A DNA stretch of 64,000 nt from Nocardia brasiliensis ATCC 700358. GTDB lineage: Bacteria; Actinomycetota; Actinomycetes; Mycobacteriales; Mycobacteriaceae. The notes beneath the pieces were generated by a model that was not told the origin of the DNA, searched no databases, and saw only the letters and a list, made by a program, of their open reading frames with translations. Positions 52,217 through 59,578 of the stretch are shown one piece after another. Location: NCBI RefSeq assembly GCF_000250675.2, contig NC_018681.1, forward strand, positions 3,782,001 through 3,846,000. Reading direction: 5' to 3'. How positions within the stretch are numbered: position 1 is the stretch's first letter; every line of letters starts with the position of its first letter. The position numbers and the translations under genes are program-made.

Positions 52217-52717
52217 GCTTCCGATCGAAACATCTCCGCACCCATCCCGCACCCCCAAACTGCCCGCGTCCGGCAGACGTGCGCACCGCCGCCGCTGTGC
52301 GCGCTCGGTTGCGCGACCGCCTACGTCAAGCGGAACGGCGTCTGCGTTCGGCAGATGCCTGTACTTCCCGCGGCTGTGTGCTCGGTTGCGCGACTGCCTG
52401 CCGTCGAGGGGGAGTAGCGCGCGTGTTCGGCGGAGGCGCGTGTCTTGGCGGCTGTGGGCTTGGTTGCGCCAGCGCCTGCCGTCGTGGGCCGGCAGTTGTG
52501 CCCGCTCGGTTGCGCGATGCCGATCGTCCAACGCGCACGAGCGTCTGAGTCCGGGTGCCTTCGCGGCTGCGCTCGGTTGCGCGACCGCTTTACCGTCGAA
52601 GGTGGGTAGCGGCCGATGCGCCGTGCGCGCCCGGTGACGTGACCACCCGGCCAGGCCGGATGACCGGGCGTCGCGGCCGGCGGTTGACGGCGACCGCACC
52701 GTCTCACACCCCGACGT
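52217..52717. other. Gene-free region holding a degenerate repeat array
   Basis: The 501 bp between the SRPBCC gene and the MerR gene contain no credible gene. Most of it is occupied by five degenerate copies of a repeat described at 52296. Confidence 0.65.
52296..52590 (-). repeat. Five-copy degenerate repeat array, core GTCGCGCAACCGAGC
   Basis: On the minus strand the core GTCGCGCAACCGAGC recurs with small changes at about 52303, 52380, 52458, 52504 and 52571 (plus coordinates of GCTCGGTTGCGCGAC), at intervals of 77, 78, 46 and 67 bp. Most copies are flanked by CGACGGYAGGC on one side and ACAGCCGC on the other. The copies differ too much and are spaced too irregularly for CRISPR. Confidence 0.7.
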
Positions 52718-53572
52718 TCAATCCCACGTAGCCGTTTCCGGCTCCACCCCGTGCACGCGGGCGTTCGCGAACACCACGTCGCGCAACCACTGCGTGAGTT
52801 CCGGGGCCATGGCGTCGTGGTATTCGGCGTAGCCGGGTTCGTCGACGAACATGCGGGCGATGCAGACGTGGCGGGCGTGGGGGCAGTCGAAGTAGCGGGA
52901 CAGGAGGGCGCGATGCCGTTCGGCGAGGGTGTTGGCCGCGTCGGATCCGGGGGCGATATCGGCCAGTTTCGCGGCGGCTAAGTCGGCGTACAACTGCTCG
53001 GTTTCGGCGGCGATTTCGCGCCAGTCGTCCGCCGAGCGGTGCGCGGCTCGTTCGGCGTATTGCGCCCACTGCGGGCTGTCGCCCCAGCGCTGTCCGGCCT
53101 GCTCGACCCATTCGCTGCGCCACTGGTCGCCGAAGATCTCGACCTGCTGCTGCGGTGTCAACCGGATGCCGGAGCGGAAGGATTCCAGCATCCGGTCGAC
53201 CGCACCGACCATTTCTTCTAGGCGAGCGATCCGGTCGACCAACTGGGACCGTTGGTTGCGCAGGTGGTCGCGTGCGTCGGCGGCTGGATCGTCGAGGACT
53301 CGGGCGATATCGGCGAGCGGCAGCCCGATCTCCCGATAGACGAGTACACGGTGGATCCGCGCGATGTCCTCGGCCGAATACAGCCGGTAACCGGCCCAGG
53401 TCCGGCCGCTCGGCTGGACCAGGCCGATCACGTCCCAGTGGTGCAGCGTGCGCACGCTGATCCCGACGAGCGCGGCGGTGCGGCCGACGGTGGCGCCGTC
53501 GGGGTCGATCGGCTCGCCCGTCCCGGCCGGTGCGTCGCGGGCCCCTCGTGTCATCAGGTCAGTATCGCGCAT
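52718..53572 (-). CDS. MerR-family regulator with TipAS-type effector domain
   Basis: About 284 residues. An N-terminal MerR winged helix (GRTAALVGISVRTLHHWDVIGLVQPS, read in part, then GYRLYSAEDIARIHRV) is followed by the dimerisation helix and a C-terminal TipAS domain containing QRWGDSPQWAQYAERAAHRS and HARHVCIARMFVDEPGYAEYHD. TipA-like regulators bind thiopeptide antibiotics or other drugs. GAGGTGG supports the ATG at 53572; a GTG nine bases upstream is possible. It is 33 bp downstream of the VOC gene and probably controls that promoter. Confidence 0.88.
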   Translation of the reverse strand: MRDTDLMTRGARDAPAGTGEPIDPDGATVGRTAALVGISVRTLHHWDVIGLVQPSGRTWAGYRLYSAEDIARIHRVLVYREIGLPLADIARVLDDPAADARDHLRNQRSQLVDRIARLEEMVGAVDRMLESFRSGIRLTPQQQVEIFGDQWRSEWVEQAGQRWGDSPQWAQYAERAAHRSADDWREIAAETEQLYADLAAAKLADIAPGSDAANTLAERHRALLSRYFDCPHARHVCIARMFVDEPGYAEYHDAMAPELTQWLRDVVFANARVHGVEPETATWD

Positions 53573-53605
53573 GATTACCACCTCGGATCGCGGGCGAAGC
53601 CCCGG

Positions 53606-54097
53606 TCACGCTTCCGGTACGGGGAATCCGACGGCCCGCAGGGCGTCCGCCTGCGGACTGCGCGGGTCGATCGGCCGCGCCGCCGTCATGACGACGTGCG
53701 CGCGTTCCGGAGTGATCACCGTCAATTCGAGGGCGTTCCACGGCATCTCCCGGGGGCCGCTGGTGGAGCCGGGCGCGAGTGCTTCGCAGCGGCTTGCGAT
53801 CTCGTCGATCTGACTGGGCACGCAGGAGAAATCGACCCGCATGGCCGGTGCGGCGTCGGCCGGCTCCCCGGCGACCAGCAGCACATCCTGAAATGCCCAG
53901 CGCCGCAGGTGGATCAGCTGACCGGGGATGGTGAAGATGTCGATGAACCCGAGCCCGCGCAGCCAGAAGTCTTCGGAGGCGGCGAAATCGGCGGTGGGCA
54001 CGGTGATGAACATCGGCATGCCGTAGTAACTGCGGTAGACCTCGGGCGCGACCGCGTCGAGCGCGGGCACGGGAACCGGGCTGAGGTATTCGTTCAT
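53606..54097 (-). CDS. VOC-superfamily protein (glyoxalase/bleomycin-resistance fold)
   Basis: It encodes 163 residues with two beta-alpha-beta-beta-beta repeats of the VOC fold: MFITVPTADFAASEDFWLRGLGFID and LRRWAFQDVLLVAGE in the first half, MRVDFSCVPSQIDEIASRCEAL and NALELTVITPERAHVVMTA in the second (each read in part). Family members include drug-binding resistance proteins. The ATG at 54097 lies exactly where a leaderless transcript from the MerR-type promoter at 54104 would begin. Cotranscription with the TipA-like regulator suggests an antibiotic-binding role. Confidence 0.82.
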   Translation of the reverse strand: MNEYLSPVPVPALDAVAPEVYRSYYGMPMFITVPTADFAASEDFWLRGLGFIDIFTIPGQLIHLRRWAFQDVLLVAGEPADAAPAMRVDFSCVPSQIDEIASRCEALAPGSTSGPREMPWNALELTVITPERAHVVMTAARPIDPRSPQADALRAVGFPVPEA

Positions 54098-54103
54098 GCC
54101 CTG

Positions 54104-54134
54104 ATCGTGGAGCCTCACGCGACGTGAGGGTCAA
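54104..54134 (-). promoter_or_regulatory. MerR-type promoter with 19-bp spacer and dyad
   Basis: On the minus strand TTGACC (54129-54134) and CACGAT (54104-54109) are separated by 19 bp, the overlong spacer of MerR-activated promoters. The spacer contains the perfect dyad CTCACG-TCG-CGTGAG (54114-54128). The -10 ends 6 bp before the VOC start codon, implying a leaderless mRNA. Confidence 0.8.
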
Positions 54135-55030
54135 GCCAACGCACTCACCACGTACGCGGCGGCCTCGGCGAGCAGCGCCTGGTCGTATTCGGCATCCGCG
54201 GTCGCCTTGCTGGACATGAGGGAGATGACCAGCGGCGCACGATCCGGCGGCCACACGATGGCGATATCGTTGAGCGTGCCGAAATCCCCGGTCCCGGTCT
54301 TGTCGGCCACCTTCCAGCCCTGCGGCACGCCCGCCCGGACGCGCAACGCACCCGCGCCGGTCGCGTTGCGCTCCAAGAGATCTCGCAGGAACGCACGCTT
54401 GTCGTCGGGCAGTGCGTCGCCGAGCACGATCCGCTGGTAGTCGGTGCCGAGTGCGCGTGGTGAACTGGTGTCGCGCGGATCGCCGGGCGTCGCCTCGGTG
54501 ATCGCGGGTTCGATCCGATCCATCCGAGTGACCGGATCGCCGAGCCCGCGCAGGTAGGCCGTCAGTTCCGCGGGTCCGCCGAGATCGCGCAGCAGCAGGT
54601 TGCCCGCGGTGCCGTCGCTGTATCGCACGGCGGCGTCGCACAGGTCGCGGATGGTCATGCCGGTGGCGACATGCTGCGGCGTGATCGCGGCATTCTTGGT
54701 CAGGTCTGCCTCGGTGTACCGAACTACAGTGTCCAAGTGCGACAGCGGGTTTCGCTGCAACATCGCGGCGGCGGCCAGTCCCTTGAAGGTGGAACAGAAC
54801 GCGAATCGCTCTTCTGCCCGGTGCGCGATGATCGCACCGCTCGCGGTGTCGAGAGCGTAGACACCCAAGCGTGCGTCGAACTTTCGTTCCAACTCGGAGA
54901 GCCGGTCGTGCCGTGCCTGCGTGGTCGGCGCGGATTCCGTTGTCGTGCTTGTCGAACAGGCTGTCAGCGGCAGCAGTGCGGTCGCGCCGAGCAGCGTGCG
55001 ACGGCTGATGCGGTTGTCACCCAAGGTCAT
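54131..55030 (-). CDS. Class A beta-lactamase, probable Tat-exported lipoprotein
   Basis: A 299-residue class A serine beta-lactamase. The N-terminus has a twin-arginine SRRTLLG and a lipobox LTAC (Cys25). Active-site motifs are S80-T-F-K83, S138-D-G140 in place of SDN, E174-P-A-I-T178 in place of the usual E-P-x-L-N, and K244-T-G. The SDG variant and loss of the omega-loop Asn recall mycobacterial BlaC and nocardial penicillinases, often with broad, slowly inhibited activity. The start is the ATG at 55030; an upstream open frame encodes low-complexity sequence. Its last bases overlap the MerR-type -35 element. Confidence 0.9.
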   Translation of the reverse strand: MTLGDNRISRRTLLGATALLPLTACSTSTTTESAPTTQARHDRLSELERKFDARLGVYALDTASGAIIAHRAEERFAFCSTFKGLAAAAMLQRNPLSHLDTVVRYTEADLTKNAAITPQHVATGMTIRDLCDAAVRYSDGTAGNLLLRDLGGPAELTAYLRGLGDPVTRMDRIEPAITEATPGDPRDTSSPRALGTDYQRIVLGDALPDDKRAFLRDLLERNATGAGALRVRAGVPQGWKVADKTGTGDFGTLNDIAIVWPPDRAPLVISLMSSKATADAEYDQALLAEAAAYVVSALA

Positions 55031-55040
55031 CCGATGAATG

Positions 55041-55778
55041 CTACGGCTGCCAGGTGATGCGACCGCCTTCGAAATCCTGGGCTTTGCCGCCCTCGTAGTC
55101 GTATTCGTCGCCGGTGGGGTAGCCGTAGGCGCCGTTGGCCCCGGCACGGGATTCCCAGGTGAGCCGGATCGCGCCCCATACCGCGTGGGCACCGGTCTTC
55201 TGTGACCAGTAGATGGCGCCGTCGTTGAACAGGTTGTAGCGGCCGTTGTTCTTCGCGGCCGCCTCGTCGGTGATCGGGAAGCCGAGCGGGCTGTTCTCCG
55301 ATCCGAGCGAGTTCCACTTGTCCCGGATCACGCCGCCGAGTTGATGCGCCGCGGTGCCCACCGACCAGTAGATCGAACCGCCCTGGAAATGGCTGAAGCT
55401 GCCCGCTTTCACCGGTGTCTGCTCCACCCGGGTCACCGGGTAGCGCAGCGCGCCGGACTCCGCGCCGAGGCCACGCCATTTCTCCAGGATCGGGCCGCCG
55501 ATCTGGTGCGCGCCGACTGCGGCGTTCCAGTAGATCGCGGCGTTGCGCTCGAAGTCCTGGTACTTGCCGCCGTTCGCGGCGTCGGACTCGGGTGTGGTCG
55601 GGTCGCCGAGCGCCGCGTTACCGCCGGCCGCGTCGTATTCGACCTCGATGGCGCCGCCGACCTCGAACGGTCCGATCGGCCGGGCGTGCGCGACTCCCGC
55701 GGTGAGGGCTACCGCGAGCACGGCGGTGGCCAGTGCGGTCGAATGCGATCCGGGCAGAATCCGGTACAGGCGTGCCAA
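55041..55778 (-). CDS. LGFP-repeat secreted protein, copy 1
   Basis: A 245-residue exported protein: a Sec signal ending VAHA-RP at about residue 33, then four or five LGFP repeats of about 50 residues (IEVEYDAAGGNAALGDPTTP, YQDFERNAAIYWNAAVGAHQ, LGFPITDEAAAKNNGRYNLF, YGYPTGDEYDYEGGKAQDF). LGFP repeats occur in cell-wall-anchored proteins of mycolata, including corynebacterial mycolyltransferases, and are thought to bind the envelope. The start is TTG, five bases after a perfect GAGGAG site. It is a tandem duplicate of the next gene. Confidence 0.88.
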   Translation of the reverse strand: MARLYRILPGSHSTALATAVLAVALTAGVAHARPIGPFEVGGAIEVEYDAAGGNAALGDPTTPESDAANGGKYQDFERNAAIYWNAAVGAHQIGGPILEKWRGLGAESGALRYPVTRVEQTPVKAGSFSHFQGGSIYWSVGTAAHQLGGVIRDKWNSLGSENSPLGFPITDEAAAKNNGRYNLFNDGAIYWSQKTGAHAVWGAIRLTWESRAGANGAYGYPTGDEYDYEGGKAQDFEGGRITWQP

Positions 55779-55876
55779 TGAAACTCCTCGGTTCGGCGAT
55801 CCTCGATGACGAGACAGCGTCGCCGAGGATGATGACACGCCGCGACCGCGTCGAACCCGCCGACCCGGCGCTGCGC

Positions 55877-56623
55877 TCACGGCTGCCAGGTGATACGTCC
55901 CCCTTCGAAGTCCTGGGCCTTGCCGCCCTGGTAGTCGTATTCGTCGCTGGTGGGGTAGCCGTAGCCGCCGTTCGCGCCCGCCCGTGCTTCCCACGTGGTG
56001 CGGATCGCGCCCCAGACGACGTGCGCGCCGTACTTCGGGGACCAGTAGATGGCGCCGTCGTTGAACAGGTTGTAGCGGCCGTTGTTCTTCGCGGCCGCCT
56101 CGTCGGTGATCGGGAAGCCGAGCGGGCTGTTCTCCCAGCCGTAGGCGGCCCACTTGTCCCGGATGGCGCCGCCGATCTGATGGGCGGCCGTCCCGACGGA
56201 CCAGTAGATGGACCCGCCCTGGAAGTGGTTGTAGCGCCCCGGCTTCGACGGGGTCGACTCTTCCCTGGTCACCGGGTAGCCGAGCACGCCGTTCTCCCAG
56301 CCCAGGTTGCCCCATTTGTCGCGGATCGCGCCGCCGACCGCGTTCGCGCCGGTGCTGGGATGCCAGTAGATGGAGGCGTTGCGTTCGAAGGCCTGGAACT
56401 TCCCGCCGCGGCCCGCGTCGGATTCCGGCGTGACCGGATCGCCGAACACGGCGCCGCCGCCCGCCTGGTCGTATTCGACCTCGATCGCGCCGCCGACATC
56501 GAACGGCCCGATCGGCCGGGCGCCTGCCGGGCCCGCTGTGAGCAGTGCCGCGAGCGCGGTGGCGGTGGCCGCGGTCAGCGCGACGCGGCCGTGCGGGCGA
56601 GGGGTGCGAGATAGACGTGCCAA
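55877..56623 (-). CDS. LGFP-repeat secreted protein, copy 2
   Basis: A 248-residue paralogue of copy 1 with the same signal peptide layout (AGPAGA-RP), the same repeat number and a nearly identical C-terminal third, from IYWSVGTAAHQ to the final GGRITWQP. It also begins with TTG after GGAG. The strong conservation of the start context in both copies argues that TTG is genuine. The 98 bp between the two genes contain no other feature. Confidence 0.88.
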   Translation of the reverse strand: MARLSRTPRPHGRVALTAATATALAALLTAGPAGARPIGPFDVGGAIEVEYDQAGGGAVFGDPVTPESDAGRGGKFQAFERNASIYWHPSTGANAVGGAIRDKWGNLGWENGVLGYPVTREESTPSKPGRYNHFQGGSIYWSVGTAAHQIGGAIRDKWAAYGWENSPLGFPITDEAAAKNNGRYNLFNDGAIYWSPKYGAHVVWGAIRTTWEARAGANGGYGYPTSDEYDYQGGKAQDFEGGRITWQP

Positions 56624-56732
56624 AAGAACTCCCGGGGTGCTGGTGAGTACGAGACAACGGTGTCGCGCAATCCGACATCAGCCCTATCGGCGGTACCGGC
56701 GAGGTCGTTAGCCGAGGACTACGCTTGGCCGC

Positions 56733-57752
56733 ATGGTCGAGTCGACGCGAATCGTGCTTGCATCCCGTCCGGTGGGCGCGCCCACCCCCGCGGACTTCCG
56801 TTTCGAAACCACGGAACTGCCACCGCTCGAGGACGGGCAGGTGCTGCTGCGAACGTTGTACCTGTCGCTCGATCCCTACATGCGCGGGCGCATGAGCGAC
56901 GCGGAGTCCTACGCGAAGCCGGTCGAGCTCGGCCAGGTGATGGTCGGCGCCACGGTCGCGGAGGTGCTCGACTCGCGCGACTCCGGGTTCGCGAAGGGCG
57001 ATGTGGTGCTGGCCTACTCGGGCTGGCAGAGCGCCGACGTGGCGTCCGCGTCGACCCTGCGCAAGCTCGATCCGGACCAGGCCCCGGTCTCCACGGCGCT
57101 CGGCGTGCTCGGTATGCCGGGCTTCACCGCCTACTCCGGACTGCTGAAGATCGGTCAACCGCAGGCCGGGGAGACGCTCGTGGTCGCCGCGGCGACCGGG
57201 CCGGTCGGTGCCACGGTCGGGCAGCTCGCCAAGATCAAGGGAGCCCGCGCGATCGGTATCGCGGGCGGACCCGAGAAGTGTGCGGCCTTGCGCGACAAAC
57301 TGGGCTTCGACGTCGCGCTCGATCACCGCGCCCCGGACTTCGCCGATCAACTGCGGGCGGCGGTCCCCGACGGCATCGACATCTATTTCGAGAACGTCGG
57401 CGGCCACGTCGCGGACGCGGTGTATCCGTTGCTGAATACCTATGCGCGCGTGCCGGTTTGCGGCATGATCGCGAACTACAACGCGAGCGGCAGGCCCGAC
57501 GGTCCCGACCGCTTCCCGGCCTTCTATGCGCGCATCCTCACCAAGAGCCTGACCGTCCGCGGCTTCATCCAGACCGAGTTCGTCCGTGAGCTGTATCCCG
57601 ATTTCCTGCGTGAGGTCTCCGGCTGGATCGCGGAAGGGCGCATCCGCTACCTCGAGGATGTCGTCGAAGGGCTGGACAACGCGCCCGAGGCTTTCATCGG
57701 CCTGCTCGAGGGCCGCAACTTCGGCAAGCTCGTGGTGAAAGTCGCCGACTAG
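56733..57752 (+). CDS. NADP-dependent medium-chain reductase (CurA / prostaglandin-reductase type)
   Basis: The 339-residue product has the zinc-independent MDR layout of the leukotriene B4 dehydrogenase subfamily: YLSLDPYMRGRM, GMPGFTAYSGLL, the nucleotide motif VVAAATGPVGATVGQLAKIKG, DIYFENVGG and the C-terminal ALIGLLEGRNFGKLVVK-like ending. These reduce alkenal or alkenone double bonds with NADPH. It is monocistronic, divergent from the LGFP genes. Confidence 0.92.
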   Translation: MVESTRIVLASRPVGAPTPADFRFETTELPPLEDGQVLLRTLYLSLDPYMRGRMSDAESYAKPVELGQVMVGATVAEVLDSRDSGFAKGDVVLAYSGWQSADVASASTLRKLDPDQAPVSTALGVLGMPGFTAYSGLLKIGQPQAGETLVVAAATGPVGATVGQLAKIKGARAIGIAGGPEKCAALRDKLGFDVALDHRAPDFADQLRAAVPDGIDIYFENVGGHVADAVYPLLNTYARVPVCGMIANYNASGRPDGPDRFPAFYARILTKSLTVRGFIQTEFVRELYPDFLREVSGWIAEGRIRYLEDVVEGLDNAPEAFIGLLEGRNFGKLVVKVAD

Positions 57753-57782
57753 CAACGACATTCATCGAGCGGCTGGGCGCGG

Positions 57783-58604
57783 TCAGGGTTTCCGGCCGAT
57801 ACCTGCCCAGTACCAGGCGGATTCGGCGTCGGCGTCCGTGTCGCCGGCGTCGGGATGCCAGGTGACCACGGGCACCACGCCGGGGTCGACGAGATCGGCG
57901 CCGGCGAAGAGAGCTTCGGTCTCGACCCGGCTGCGCGGGTGGAACGTGATGCCCGCCTGCTCGGCGGAGGCGACCACGCGGTCCATGGCGCGCTCGTCGA
58001 AATCGGCGGTCGGATGGCTGATCACCAGATAGCTGCCGGAGGGCACCACTGCGAGCAGATTCTCGATGATCTCCTGCGGTTTGTCCTCGTCGCGGAAGTA
58101 CATCATGATCGCGACCAGCATGATGGCGACCGGCTGGTCCAGCTCGAGTGTGGCGGCGAGGGACACGTCGCGCAGGATCGTGTCCGGATCGTGCAGGTCC
58201 GCGTGGATGAACGCGGTCCTGCCCTGGGGCTTGCTGGCCATCAGGGCGCGGGCGTGCGCGAGCACGATCGGGTCGTTGTCGACATAAACCACCCGGGCGG
58301 CGGGATCGAGCCGCTGGGCCACCTCGTGGGTGTTGCCGGCGGTCGGGATGCCGGTGCCGATGTCCAGGAACTGCCGGATGCCGACCTCGGTGACCAGGTA
58401 CCGCACCGCCCGACCGAGGAAGGCGCGGTTGGCCCGGGCCATGGTGCGAATGGCGGGGATGTGCGTCGCGATCGCGTCGCCGAGCGCGCGATCGGCGGGG
58501 TAGTTGTCCTTACCGCCGAGCCAGTAGTCGTAAACCCTGGCTTCGTGCGCGACGCCGGTGTCGATCTTGGTCGACAGGGCGGGCGGTAAGTGGCTGTCCG
58601 TCAT
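57783..58604 (-). CDS. SAM-dependent methyltransferase, DUF574 (SAV2177-like)
   Basis: A 273-residue member of the DUF574 methyltransferase family abundant in actinobacteria. The family's N-terminal signature is ARVYDYWLGGKDNYPADR; the SAM site is FLDIGTGIPTAGNTHEVAQ, followed by VVYVDNDPIVLAHARAL and FIHADLHDP. Substrates are generally unknown, and one role proposed for the family is in secondary metabolism. It has a good GGAGGGAATC ribosome-binding site. It is divergent from the small membrane protein. Confidence 0.9.
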   Translation of the reverse strand: MTDSHLPPALSTKIDTGVAHEARVYDYWLGGKDNYPADRALGDAIATHIPAIRTMARANRAFLGRAVRYLVTEVGIRQFLDIGTGIPTAGNTHEVAQRLDPAARVVYVDNDPIVLAHARALMASKPQGRTAFIHADLHDPDTILRDVSLAATLELDQPVAIMLVAIMMYFRDEDKPQEIIENLLAVVPSGSYLVISHPTADFDERAMDRVVASAEQAGITFHPRSRVETEALFAGADLVDPGVVPVVTWHPDAGDTDADAESAWYWAGIGRKP

Positions 58605-59095
58605 GGTGATTCCCTCCTGTGGCAGTCACGGAAAAGGCTGTGTCCAGCGACTGCCGAGCCGCCCGCGACGGGGCGGTTTCCACTGCGGTTCCTGCCCGGT
58701 CAGCGTATTCCAGCGAACCCCTGGCATGCGGATGATTCAGCCGGATGCGGGTGGTTTTTCGGGCAGGCATCCGGTTTCGGCGAACTTTTCCGCTCACGTT
58801 TGTGGGTCGTCCTCGGGTCAGATCACGGTCTTGCTTCGGTGTGTCGAATTTTCGGTGTGTCGTAGACCACGCGTGATCTTGGTGAGGTTCAATTGCGCAG
58901 GTCACGAGTTTTTCCGGCAACGAGCGGAAAGCGGGAGCGACATGGCACGAGTCCGTAGCGGCAGATAGCTCCGTCGTGCCAGTGGTGTCGGCGAATTCTG
59001 TGCCGGCGCATTTCTTCGGTTGGTCGAATCGCGCACGACAGCGCGATTTCCTCGTGTCCGGACCCCACCTCAGCCTGCGAAAAGGAGCAACGAAC
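58605..59095. other. Intergenic region with hairpins and a short direct repeat
   Basis: No gene is supported in these 491 bp. They hold a stem CCGGATGC/GCATCCGG (58741-58748, 58767-58774), a 12-bp direct repeat TTCGGTGTGTCG (58835-58846 and 58851-58862, 16-bp period) and a GGCACGA/TCGTGCC stem (58944-58950, 58974-58980). The direct repeat is a candidate activator site for the downstream membrane-protein gene. Confidence 0.5.
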
Positions 59096-59380
59096 GTGAG
59101 CATGATTCTGGCCGCGCTACACGACACCGTTCTTGCGGAGGTCAGCAATCCGTCACCGGAGGCCCCGCCGCTGGCGGACAAGTTGATGCAAATGGGTCGC
59201 TACTTCACCTGGCTGGTGCAACTGTCCGGCATCACCGCCATCACCTACGGCGGCGGCCGGTTCGCGTGGGAGAAGTGGAGCGGCGGCGGTTTGCAGTCGC
59301 CCAAGATGATCGCCAGCGCGATGGCCGGCGGTGCGGTGGCGACGAGTGCAGGCACCATCATGAACTCCGTTATCGGCTGA
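59096..59380 (+). CDS. Small two-helix membrane protein
   Basis: An unrecognised 94-residue protein with two hydrophobic segments: YFTWLVQLSGITAITYGGG and SAMAGGAVATSAGTIMNSVI, joined by a short basic loop with FAWEKW. The size and layout recall small holin-like or pilin-like (TrbC/VirB2) proteins, but without their neighbours this is only a resemblance. The GTG at 59096 is chosen because AAAAGGAG lies 8-9 bp upstream; an ATG six bases further in is possible. Confidence 0.65.
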   Translation: MSMILAALHDTVLAEVSNPSPEAPPLADKLMQMGRYFTWLVQLSGITAITYGGGRFAWEKWSGGGLQSPKMIASAMAGGAVATSAGTIMNSVIG

Positions 59381-59457
59381 CCAGGTACCGATCTCGATCA
59401 CCGGCTCGGCGAGTGGATCTCGTTGAGCCGGACTCAGCTGTCACTCGCACAGCGCCC

Positions 59458-59556
59458 GTTGGGCATCGGCACAACAATTGGACGCTTGCTCAAAGATGTT
59501 GTGCCGCAATCTAATTCCGCTTGGAATATGGCCTAGATCACATTGTGATGCCCAAC
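59458..59556. promoter_or_regulatory. Nested inverted repeats and dyad upstream of the ThDP gene
   Basis: Outer arms GTTGGGCATC (59458-59467) and GATGCCCAAC (59547-59556) and inner arms CGGCACAACA (59467-59476) and TGTTGTGCCG (59497-59506) are all perfect. A separate dyad ATCACA-T-TGTGAT lies at 59537-59549. The inner stem may terminate the membrane-protein transcript. TTGTGA (59543) and ATACAT (59565) at 16-bp spacing could be a promoter with the ThDP start only 8 bp downstream. Confidence 0.5.
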
Positions 59557-59578
59557 TGTCCCAGATACATTGTGTGCG

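Noticed and set aside
52296..52590. Possible CRISPR array
   Set aside because: Repeats are degenerate, spacing varies from 46 to 78 bp, and no cas gene is present.
58942..58968. Eight-codon frame MARVRSGR before the small membrane protein
   Set aside because: Too short to support; it overlaps one arm of a GGCACGA/TCGTGCC stem and shows no leader-peptide pattern.
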